Assembly: GCA_963931925.1 (NCBI GenBank)
Contig: OZ007573.1
Coordinates: 34,888,807 to 34,952,806, forward strand
DNA from: Onchidella celtica
Lineage: Eukaryota > Mollusca > Gastropoda > Systellommatophora > Onchidiidae
Direction: 5' to 3'
Length of the DNA stretch: 64,000 nt
The translations under genes and the position numbers were made by a program. Of the stretch, positions 53,721-64,000 are shown in pieces (position 1 is the stretch's first letter; the number at the start of each line of letters is the position of its first letter). The notes beneath the pieces were generated by a model. The model made no database searches. It was not told the DNA's origin and was given only the letters and a program-made list of their open reading frames with translations.

Positions 53721-56700
53721 TGAAATTATTATGTGTAGGAAATAGTCGTAATTTTATAGTTAACTTTATTTTTTTCATTTTCATTGCAATTTCTATTCTT
53801 TTTCAGGAATGCTTATACATATCATGCATTGGCAGGTTTCTATGTGTGAGGTGCTCTGGGGAAATTTTGTTCAAAATTGATTTAAAGGTATATTGTGAAA
53901 GTGCAGACTGTGCTTTATTTCATGTAAAAATGTTGAAAATTGACCAAGTCATGGCCATTTCAAGGCGGCAAGGTAGAAAGTCACTTTTGGGGAAAATGCA
54001 TTTAAAGTCTACGTAAATTTAAAAAGACCATTTGATTGGATCAGCAAAAATAAATATTAAAAAACACATAATTATAGGTGGAATTCATTCAAATCTTTCT
54101 CCCCATGCATAAAGAAATGATTGGGAAATCTATTTTTGCCAAAAACTGATATAGGACCCAGAGGGTCCCCATCCACCAATTTTCAGCTCTATCTTGAAAG
54201 TGCAGAGCGCGACATGCAGACCATTTCCCTAGAGCGCCTCACATATGTTGCAGTTTGAGAAATTCAGTATGCATCTCTATTGATTTGATGTGATGTTCAT
54301 CCATACCTTTCCATATAAGTACGGCACTATTTAGCTTTCATAATGGCAGTGGGAACAGAATACTAAGTGTCCTGCATGTGTTAAAACTCTTAATGATAAA
54401 AACTTGAAAACAGTTACTGGTAAGATTGCCAGTGTTTCATGATTCACAAAGTTATCATCTGGATTATTTATCAAACTCTCTTAGGAAGAACTGATTCACA
54501 TCTTTATATAGGCCAATGGTGAAATTACTTAAATATTTGGGCCACATTGGAAGTGGGTAAAAAGTAAATTTGAAACATTGGAAATTCATAAATCTGAAAT
54601 ATGATCTGTTACACTTCATAAATGTTCCATAGAAAGGTTTTTGGGAAATCAAATGTAGCTTTGGTACAAGAAATAAATTTTAAACTTAACACCCTGAACA
54701 TTGTCCTCGTAAGTCATTATTTCTAACAGTTCAAGATATAATACATGGTGTTTACATTACTGAATGTTTGCATTTTGATTTCTCTATAGTGTAATGATAA
54801 CAGAAGACATGATTACCAGTAGATAAGCTGATTTAGTAATGTGAAGGCAAACTTTTGGGAGGAATATGGGGCACTTGGAACATTATACAAAAGGTGTTTA
54901 AAATTAATTTACTGAATCTCATCATTTCCAGGGTGGGGGATGGAGGGTAGCACTGGATGTCAGAGGTACAAGTTGTTTACGCTTTTTGCAGTGTGCATTG
55001 CCATTGGTTCAAATGTGAATTCTCACAGATTACGACTGGTTATACAGATGTTGTTATAAATGACAGACAGGTTGAAGAGGCTGTGAATTATGTTGTTGAT
55101 TTAGACTAGTAATAGAACTTCTTCTATATCCCATTGTTTTAAGATTTCCTGTAGATACAAGTCTTTTTAACTCTCATTTGGGTTTGATCATGGTGCTCAG
55201 GTTTTATGTCATGACATAAGCTGCGCATTTTATAGTTGAAGGGTTTTAATGTTGGCTGGTTTGTCTTTTAAAGTTTTTAAGAGTAGAGGATAATCGGCAC
55301 TTTGCATTTTAAGTTCTTAGGGAGCAGTTGATGATCAGCGCCTTGCAGTGTTGTTCAATGGTTCTTCTTGTAAATTTCTGAAGCTAGGAGTTGAGGGTGT
55401 TGTTTTTAAAAGTTTGATGCAAAAGTTATCATGATGGTATTGATGTTGGTTCTTGGCCTGCCAGTTTCGTTGATTTTCTTCCTATGGATTACCGAGTTTG
55501 ACAAGTTGGAATTCAATTCTGTTGGAGTTTGACAGACTTTTCTGTCTGGATGTTCACTGATTCAGATGCTGTTAAGTGATTTGAGGATTGTTGTCAAAAA
55601 CGGCAGATTTGCTTTCACCTGAACAATGGAGTGCACACTGTAAATTATGCAATGAAAATTATGCCACAAATGACGTACAGGTATAGAATATCCAGTGTTT
55701 ATTCTGCCATGGAAATTATTAAGGTTGCAAAATAGGGTGCCAATGATAGACGTGAACAGTTAAAGGGATGAATTATGCTTTCAAATGCAATACAAGGGAA
55801 TGCAGATGCAACAGAGCACATAAGCTTGAATACCTTTATGAATAGAAAAAAGGCAGACATTGCAGAACTCAAGGCATCACCTTTGTCTGACACATGCATT
55901 TTTTTTTTTTTTTAATTTTGAAAATCATAATAGATCTAATCTTATGAGGACAATATATTCATTTCTAAAGGGAAATAGAAACCTGAAAATCATGGGGTAA
56001 ACTTTTTCCTGACAGGTCTTAGAGCTGGCATAGACAGCATGACATTATTTATTTTCTTGGGAATTTTTGGTTGAGATGATCTATCTTTATATCATTTTTG
56101 TTTTTAGTTCCACTTAATTCACAGAGCTAATTTATGCTGGAGATGAAATTGGATTAAAAAAGGCAGAATTGTTCTTTCCTGGTGTGACATTTAATTTAAA
56201 TGTTCAAAGCAGAGACTAGTGACAATTATGATATCAGGAAAATTTGGTTGTGCAATGACTATAGGATGATAATGTTGATGTATGATGCAGGTGATAATTT
56301 GCAGAATTGGAGAGCAAGATCTCAACCCAGCACCAGTGCTTAAATTTTGACACATGCAGGACATTAAATGTTTTATCGAAATTCTTTGCAGATATTAACG
56401 AAAAAAGACAAACAATGGAAAAATAATGTATTAAATATAATGGTAGGTTTTTTTTTCTGGTTTTTTTGTTGTTTTTCTCTTAGGTTGATTTATCTTGATA
56501 GAACTTTTTTTTTTGTTAACGGGGTCTGATAGATTCAAAAGAGAAGGGATGAGGGGCTAAGCATCTGAACCACCACTGAAACTGATATTAATTCATATAA
56601 ATTTGTTTCACAATGTAGACGCATATGGGATGCCTAAAGTTAAACTTCTGGAAAAATTACTTTCACAATCAAGTCGTCTTTCGAGAATTCTTATGCATTT

Positions 56701-59165
56701 ATTCTATAATACAGTGGTTTGTGTATGAAGTTTTATAGATGATTGATATACTATTTTTTATGATTGATATATTTTCGCTGCTCTACGCTAATCGCATATG
56801 TCAGACTTATACCAAAAGACAACTGACGGTTCATTGCACTCCTGAGCCTGAGGTTCAATCAGATATTACAGAAAAGTAAATGCACCAATAGGAATCATAA
56901 TGGCATAACTCACCAAATGGCAGGAAAAGAGTTTTCTAATATACATGCATCTCAAAAGTGTCAAATGATTTGTGCCATTAGCGTGGAGCATCGAGGAGTA
57001 TAATATGATTGATGTGTTGTATGTGATTGATATGATTAATGTATTGTATGTGATTGATAACTGTGAGTGCTGATTTATGTTTACAAATGGTCAATGATCC
57101 GGATACACAATTGATCCAGTTGGAAACTAAACAAAACCAAGTTTCGGCATTATTGGAGGGGGGGGGGGGGGATTGCTTGAAGCAATTAAAATTGATTTAT
57201 TGGAGACAGAAATTTTCTAGGCTGGGGAAACAATTGTATACTGTGTATCCAATGCTTTGATCTGCTCTATGTATAACAGTTTGCCCACACTTTGTAATGT
57301 TATTACATGAACAGTTTCGGGGAAGGGAATCTGTGATTGCATATAGGATTTTCTGGGTGACGTTTCATCATGTGTAACTTGATATGATTAGAACTTTGTG
57401 TTAGAAATTTGACACTTTGTAAGGAAATATTTGCAAGTCCATGAAATTTCCATCATGTCAGTATGAAACACAAATATTTTATCATCAATATTATTGTCAG
57501 GGTGACCCATCATGCAATATCTTATGTAAAGCAGTGCATACCAGTCCATACTATAAAGTACTACTGCTTAGTACTGAGCAGCCTAAGATTTCACTTGTAA
57601 ACTTGACTTTCATATTTTGAGTGTTAGATCTAGCCAGTGGGGGGAAGGGGGGTGGGGAGGGGAGGGGACTTAAATTTAATATTTCTTGGCTACAGAAATT
57701 TTGTACAGAGACTAGTCAATAAATTGTACGGGTTGCAGGAGAGTCTAGTAAATTGTAAGATGTGCAGCAAAGTCCAAATTGAAACTAAATTCATGTAATT
57801 TTTCAAATATTTTCCCTGATTCAGAAAATTGAAATTTCTCAGCTTGTTAAAATATAGATTATCCATGCCTGTTAAAATATAAGAATACACAAGTTCATTT
57901 AGTCATCCCCTATTTCATGTTAATCAGTCCCCTTTACCCAATTAATTCATATTGTTGGATTAGAAATTTCAACTCAGTTGTTTGTCAGACCTGCACACCA
58001 AATTATCAAAGCCCTATATGTATACACAGTCATGTATACACATACATTTGCCTGTGACATTGAGTCAAGGCACTTGCCAGTTTGTGCACAATATATACTC
58101 ATCCTGACTTTGAGCCATTGAAAAGAGTGACCAAAGTTTGAGAGAAGTTGTGCAGGCAATTGGGGTCTGAAACAGGTAAGTATAGTGTGCAAGATATGCA
58201 AACTAAGGTCTCTGACTCAATTAAGATGAAATGTATTTTAGTCCTTCCCTAATGTTGAATTAAATGATCAGTGTGACATGTGAGATAGAAAATCCTTGGT
58301 CCTTACATTTGGGCTCTGCTGCATAATCAAAGTTGGAAGGGAGAGGGGGGGGTTTCTATTCAGTCTGTAGACACAAGCTGTGTACATGTTTATAGTTTTT
58401 CATTTAAAGTTTCAGTTTGCTTTATTTAGTACATTCTGCCATAGTCTACCTGTAATCTAGGGTTTTTGGTGGGTTTTTTTTTAATTGTTGGGGGGGGAGG
58501 AGGCAGAAGGGAAGGGGGGTTTTCCTCAAGTTGTAGACAATAATCCTGTATAGATCCATATTTTCTTGTTAAAATTTCTTAGCGTTTCAATTTGCTGTGT
58601 TTGGTGCATTCTGCAGTTCAAGCAACTCAGGTGTGCTTAATTTTCTTCAGACTACTCGTGTAGTTTGGTGGGCATAATTATGCTTTATTACTCCGTGATA
58701 TAAACAAGTTACACCCTTAATATGCGTGCACACTTATCTACTTTAGCCAGATGTTTTTCTGGGTCTTCGTTTTGTTTGTTCAATACAGGACATAGGTCAA
58801 TAAAGGACATAGGATGTGATTAAGTTAAAATGTGAGAGGGTGTGACAATGGGGGTTGAAACATCCTTCTCTTAGAAAAGCAGTGACAACTTTGAATCACA
58901 TCCTAGTATTGATACTTCATCAATAGCTTCACATGCTCTACTTTCATTTCAAATTGTTATTAATTTGTTGAGAATTAAATTAAAAAAAGCATTGAAATTG
59001 TTGGTTTTTGTATTTTGATGAGAGATGAGATGAGATAAGACAGTAATCATATAATAATGGAGCTTGGGCCCAACTTTGTTCCCGCAAAGGCTTTTTTACT
59101 ACGCAACGTAGAGAAATGAAACTTGGCACATGTATATAAAATGTATAAAGCCTGTACGTGTCGTG
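53721..59165. other. Long AT-rich stretch without a recognised gene
   Basis: Contains isolated G-runs (about 57160-57171, 57640-57665, 58310-58320, 58490-58500) and short frames without motifs. It could be intron of an unseen gene. Confidence 0.45.
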
Positions 59166-59170
59166 CTCAT

Positions 59171-60396
59171 TGTCATGATTCAGATGTTGTTAAAACTCAC
59201 GCAGAGAGTGAGTTGTTGTTGTTTACCAGGGCCATGAGAAATTGGCTGGTGGCCTTGAACGGTCCTCGCCAAATTATAGTTGGTGAGTAAATAAATGTAA
59301 AGTTAAACTGTTAGATTCACGCTTGTGGGTTTTAATGTTCGTGATTAATAAGTAATGGAGTAGGGGTGAAACAAGGTGGGGCTAGTTGACATTGTTAAGT
59401 ATGACTAGACAAGTTTTGCACGTCAACTGACTGGTAGAATAGTGCAGACGTATTACTACAATTAAAATGGTGGGAGGTTTCGACCTATGAGATAGCTGAA
59501 CTAATTGGGCCAGCGGACTAGCACGCTGGGTAGTTAGATAGTATAAGACATCGTGTAACGTTCAGATTTGGTGAATACAGACGAGCAGAAGCATCGTGTC
59601 GTGAAGTATCTCCGGTTGACCAGTACCTGAACTGTGTGCTTTGAAGACAAGAAGTCCTTGCTAACGGACTGACTGAGCTCTAGAAAGAAAGGTCTGAGTG
59701 GGCTGACCTTTGAAAGCCCACGCTGCGCTATATTGATGTTCGCGCCTACCAGTAGGCGTGGCCAATGGTACTATATCTTATTTATTCAAGCATAATAGAG
59801 ATCGGAGATAGAGAGAGAACTACAGCCTCATAGGAAGACTAAGGAAACCCCAGCTGGCATTCGACCACGAGTGTCCTGTATCATAGATCTATTGCCATAG
59901 TATGATTGGAATAATATAGCACATTGTTGATGAATTGAATAGTGATTGTGCATAAAATATAGTCTTTTGGCAACTGCTTAAATTACCTACAAGCCGAAGA
60001 GTGCTTCTGTAGGCTTTGAACATACTGGGCTCTCCTAACACTCAAGCCCATATGATTTAGGGAGAGTTTGCCTGGCGACTGGCCAGTGGCGACTCAACTG
60101 TCACTTTAAATTGATATCTAGTTTCGTATAATATACCTGTTTGCTATTGATTGCAGTACCTCCATAGTTACATGAATATCATTGGTTAAGTTATTAATTA
60201 GAGTTTTTTGGTTTGAATATATACCCCTATTGTCTTTTGTTTTGTTATTAATATTTATGTAAACTATGGCCTGACCGGCCTGACATATATACGCTCTAGT
60301 TATTTAATACTTTTCTTGTGTGGTTGTGTCCGAGTGTGAGTTAGCTGCCTCTCGTGCAGTCGTAACATCCCCAAGACCCTAACTCTGCTCGTGACA
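59171..60396. mobile_element. Solo LTR (about 1.23 kb) with 5-bp TSD
   Basis: Begins TGTCATGATTC and ends CTCGTGACA, with CTCAT directly outside both ends (59166-59170 and 60397-60401). The TGTCA...TGACA ends and the closing part (GTCGTAACATCCCC...GTGACA) resemble the end of the LTR at 27923-29134 (GTCGTAATTATTACATCTCC...GTGACA), suggesting related families. There is no internal coding region, as expected after LTR-LTR recombination. Found by the exact TSD plus inverted ends. Confidence 0.75.
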
Positions 60397-60401
60397 CTCA
60401 T

Positions 60402-61785
60402 TTTTTCCCGAAACTCTTTACTTTTTCCAGAAATTCAGTTATGATTATCAGTTATCAATTCATGATTGCGAATACGACGTGATAATGTACTTCCGTCAGT
60501 TTCGTCATTTCCGCCTCTTACCGGAAATGTAAACTCTCGAACTAGAGTTCACTTGAATAATGTTATACAGATGAGGTGAGTGCCATTCATTCATACCAAA
60601 ATGACTGTGTAGAAACATTTATAGTGTGCTTCAAGCTCGAAATGAAATATTTTTATTATAGATCTCGGAGTGTCAGTCATGCCAAGAAAACTTTGTCGAA
60701 AGGCTAGGCCTCTCACGCCACGAACTCTAGAGCTAATGCTTAAAGAAAGGAAAATGTAATAATAATATAAAAAAAAAGAATCACGGAATTTTGAACAAGA
60801 TCTACTCCCGCTCACACAGCTCGGATTTGCGTGAAATTTACATGTGTCCGCCCTTCGACCCGCAAAAGGTTCTTTTTTAGATTTGGAGTCTTGAAAAGGT
60901 GGGGAAGTATTTTTTGAGTTTGCTTTATGCCGCTAATTGTCTACTTTTGATCCTCCATTTTTTACGAACACATGAGCCCATGACGTCACCATTTCCGGAA
61001 AAATTCTCCTATCTGTCTATTAATAGTCAATTTTTTTGTGGATGACCCAAAGTGTCTCGACATCAATGAATGTCTTTGTGCTGATTCCTTTCGGTCTGGA
61101 ATGCTGTGCTTAACCATTCGAAGAATGGGGCAATTACTAGTGATAATAATTTCTATAGCGCCCAATCCCAAAAATGTTACAGAAAAATCTTACTCTTTCT
61201 TTCTCTCTCCCTCTCTCTCTTTCTCTCTCTTTTTTCTCTTTTTCTCTCTCACACCACATAATCTGTACTATGCAACTAAAAAGTATTGACCAAGATGTTC
61301 GGCACTTAGTTGTACCCGGGACACATAGTTGAACGAAAAAGTAGTACTCACCATATTTATACGCGCACAATTTGTGGACATAAAGTGGGAGAAGGAATGG
61401 TTCATTTCGGTATTCTGATCTCGAGTTGTACTTCCTAAACTCTATGTTGATAGGGGCAGAATACAATTTTTCAAAATGTTGGAGGAGTGGAAGGTTATTT
61501 CTGACAAGACTTCACATTCAAATATTATTAGTACATGCAAAAATAGTACAGTGAAAGCAAGAAGTGTTAAAAAAAAATTAAACTGTAAAACTGTTATGAG
61601 AAGTCAAATGTATCATAATACATATTACATGTATATTATACTAACCTTTATCACCCCTTTCAATATCAGGATTGTGGAGCACGTGTATGTTGTTGTTGTT
61701 GCTGTTGTTGTTTTCGGGGGACACTTTAAAAGACTTATTTACTGACGTTAGGTCCAATTCAAATCTTTTACCTTTTATAATTATA
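60402..61785. other. Non-coding region, nothing recognised
   Basis: Contains a CT-rich tract near 61190-61250 and a piece (CTATAGCGCCCAATCC, about 61153) resembling the dispersed repeat at 31635-31848. Confidence 0.5.
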
Positions 61786-61787
61786 TA

Positions 61788-63584
61788 CACTCATGCACAT
61801 AAGAAACTATACAAATTTCAAATATTTTGTACTTGCTTGCAATCATTTAAAACCAATTCAACAATACATCAAATTAAAGAACAGAGTCTTGGCTACACTT
61901 TGAGCATATTTTGGATCAAAAATAAAACCAATTTTTTCACAAAAACCGGAAATTGCAACAAAGTGAAAAATCTGACTTGGCAAAATGTTTAATATTTTGT
62001 ATGGCCACCGTCTACATCGTGAAGACAGCGTACTCTTTTCCGCATAGAGTGTGTTAGCAAACGGATGAAGTTTTCGTCCAGCTCAGTCCAGATCTGAACC
62101 AGAATATCGAATAAATCGTCAGGATTTGCTGCCAAATTGTGCTTTTTGAGCTGTCTCTTCATGTAACTCCAGACATGTTCGATGGGATTCATATCTGGAC
62201 TTACTGATGGGCAGTCAATCATCAATACTCCGTTCTTCTAAAAATTGTGTGACACGGGCCTTATGAACAGGTGCGTTATCTTGCATCATGAAGGCCACAT
62301 TATTGTCATTGATGAAGGGCAATGCATGGTTCCTAAGAAGTTCTATGTATTGTTCGGCGTTGAGTCTGCCATTGACTCTTACAAGCTGGGTTTTCGTGCC
62401 ACCAAGTATGCCGCCCCACACAGTCACAGAGCCATACCCACGGTTTTGAACTTGTACTATTTTGTCTTCGTCGTGTCGTTGGCCATTTCTTCTGTAACAA
62501 AGTAACCGCCTATCACAAGCATCAATTTCAAATTTCGATTCATCAGTAAACAGTACCTCTGACCACTGTTCAATGTTCCATCGCACGTGTTGACGTGCCC
62601 AGTTCATACGATTGAGTCTGTGCAGCGGTGTCAGCAGCGGACGCACTGCAGGCCTCCGAGCTCGCAAACCGGCTTGATTCAACCTACGCCTGACAGCCTC
62701 TCTGCTGCAGGTTCCCAGCTCTAACGATGTTGATACAACAGTCCGAAAAGGATTGTTCTCATGTCGAAAAACAATTTCTCGGTCTTCGTCATGTGTTGTA
62801 ATATGCGGACGACCAGTCCTAGGTTGATCTTTTATAGAGTGGAATGCATTGTACTTATGGAGCAAATCATAAACTGCCTTGCGAGTTACGTGAAAGATTT
62901 CAGCAACTTGCGCCACTGAACAACCAGCTTCAAAATGACCTATCAATCTTCCCCTCTCTTCAATGCTTAGTTTTTGGCATATTGGATAAACAGTTATACA
63001 GTGGCTCCTCACAAATGAACATCAAGTGATTGGGACAAAACAGCAGACAATGGACACAAAACAGGAAGCAGATGGAACTTTGGAACCAAAAAGCACAATT
63101 AATGAACTGAACACATCAGGGAAAACCCGAAGCAATTTAATGATTGATTATGATGCATCAAGCATCGCAACATCTGTTTCTTTTGTTGCCAAATAACATC
63201 CAAGAGAGTTTACATTTTAACCGTTTCCTCACAATTCCCGCTTTAGAAATATCTGATTGTGGTATCATCTGACTCGGAATTGGAAAAGCTTTCACATACC
63301 AATTTAAACATACACATACTTTGAGCACTAATGACACTTCATGCGCGCAAGTAAGTGTAAAGTTACATGAAATGAATGTTTGAAATTTTGCCAAGTCAGA
63401 TTTTTCACTCTGTTGTAATTACTCGTTTTTGTGAAAATATCGTTTTTTGTTTTTAATTCAAAAAGTAGTTAAAATTTAGCCTAGATTCTGTTCTTTAAAT
63501 TGATGTATTACTGAACTGATTTTGCATGGTTATAAGCAAGCACAGAATATTTGAAATTTGTATAGTTTCTTATGTGCATGAGTG
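61788..63584 (-). mobile_element. Tc1-type transposon with ~200-bp terminal inverted repeats
   Basis: Both ends start CACTCATGCACATAAGAAAC and are flanked by TA. The inverted repeats run about 61788-61988 and 63385-63584 and are clearly related throughout, from the outer end to the inner AAAAATCTGACTTGGCAAAA. The transposase lies between them on the minus strand. Total length 1797 bp, typical of complete Tc1-family elements. The two repeats differ at many positions, so it has been inactive for some time. Confidence 0.92.
61989..63012 (-). pseudogene. Tc1 transposase, frameshifted and without an intact start
   Basis: N-terminal paired-type HTH: KLSIEERGRLIGHFEAG, VAQVAEIFHVTRKAVYDLLHK, then the linker TGRPH and second HTH (SREAVRRRLNQAGLRARRP). 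DD34E catalytic residues: VLFTDESKFE, FMMQDNAPVHKA and SPDMNPIEHVW. The frame shifts by one base near 62215-62225: the first frame ends LEERSIDD, the next begins MIDCPSVSPDMN. The expected start codon before QKLSIEER appears to have become ATA (62980-62982), and no upstream in-frame ATG exists. It ends GGHTKY and TAA just inside the left repeat. Dead, but full length. Confidence 0.9.
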
Positions 63585-63586
63585 TA

Positions 63587-64000
63587 TATATATGTATATA
63601 TCATCATATTATCATGTTTACAGTGCTTTTATTTCATGTGTAAATCTGATATTTTTAAAGTTTGAGGTTTCACAAGGACTTTAATTACTATCAGATTTTA
63701 TTTGAAATACCTTTAAAGTATTTACAACAACTATACTGGTGCGAAATGCCTCAAATTGTTTGTTTGTTTTTCGGTTGTTGTTTTTTTCGTGGTTTTTTTT
63801 TTTTTGTCTCTAAAATGGGAAGAATTTTCAGCAAGGAAAAAAATACCCTGTCATGGCTTTGCTAACTAAAGTACTTGAACACAAGGATAGACATTGACGG
63901 TGCAAACATACGCTAGCAAAGAAGAAATGTCTGTGAATCACTTATCAAACAACACCAATACAATTTTTTTTTTAAATACAAGAAGGCTCTACGCGAGGAT
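63587..64000. other. Non-coding sequence to the window end
   Basis: TA-rich start, T-runs near 63790-63810; nothing else recognised. Confidence 0.5.

Overview
This window looks like nuclear genomic DNA from a mollusc, most likely a heterobranch gastropod (sea slug, sea hare or pond-snail relative). The main evidence is a pair of intronless class A GPCR genes of the kind annotated as 'chemosensory receptors' in sea slugs. Supporting evidence is the AT-rich gene-poor background, animal-type splice sites, many DNA transposons (hAT, pogo/Tigger-like, Tc1) and the short palindrome AGATCTAGATCT scattered through the middle of the window. The species assignment is inference; no mitochondrial or rRNA marker is present.

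Layout. 1-10.1 kb: two minus-strand paralogous GPCR genes (1198-2541 and 8960-10123). Between them lie a decayed LINE tail (about 5060-5400), a small hAT MITE (7267-7498) and decayed copies of the receptor 3' end (about 8205-8900). 10.1-14 kb: no gene seen. 14.07-15.36 kb: a hAT element with an exact 8-bp target duplication and GGAGCC-rich ends. 15.4-27.6 kb: a degenerate tandem array of a large (roughly 2-3 kb) non-coding unit. It is interrupted by a 1.05-kb non-autonomous hAT (17852-18904), a 4.5-kb hAT with a frameshifted transposase (21258-25746, itself carrying a smaller TIR element) and a 0.7-kb unclassified insertion (26391-27117). 27.92-29.52 kb: a TSD-flanked, internally deleted LTR retroelement with a tandem 245-bp block, each copy ending in a 40-nt tRNA-Pro-like primer-binding tract. 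30.18-34.95 kb: a pogo/Tigger-like transposon encoding a psq helix-turn-helix exon, an intron, a DDE domain, a 24-residue repeat and a PHD finger. 36.65-37.42 kb: a foldback structure whose loop holds a PHD-finger first exon with a splice donor. 39-45 kb: SINE-like repeats and a tandem array of exon-like units bounded by splice-site-like signals. 45-59 kb: AT-rich sequence with local duplications and long G-runs, no convincing gene. 59.17-60.40 kb: a solo LTR with a 5-bp TSD. 61.79-63.58 kb: a Tc1 element with about 200-bp terminal inverted repeats and a broken transposase.

How it fits together. Only the two GPCRs look like intact host genes; they are probably recent tandem duplicates acting as cell-surface receptors. 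Nearly everything else is mobile DNA or decayed repeats at various ages, with clear nesting that gives a relative order of insertion. The sequence features most worth follow-up are the LTR element whose tRNA-derived tract stops at what would be position 37 of tRNA-Pro, the PHD exon inside a foldback, the tandem duplication in the third intracellular loop of one receptor, the exon-like array at 42-45 kb and the small inverted-repeat element with telomere-like core sequence. All coordinates and repeat matches were read by eye; no alignment or database search was run.
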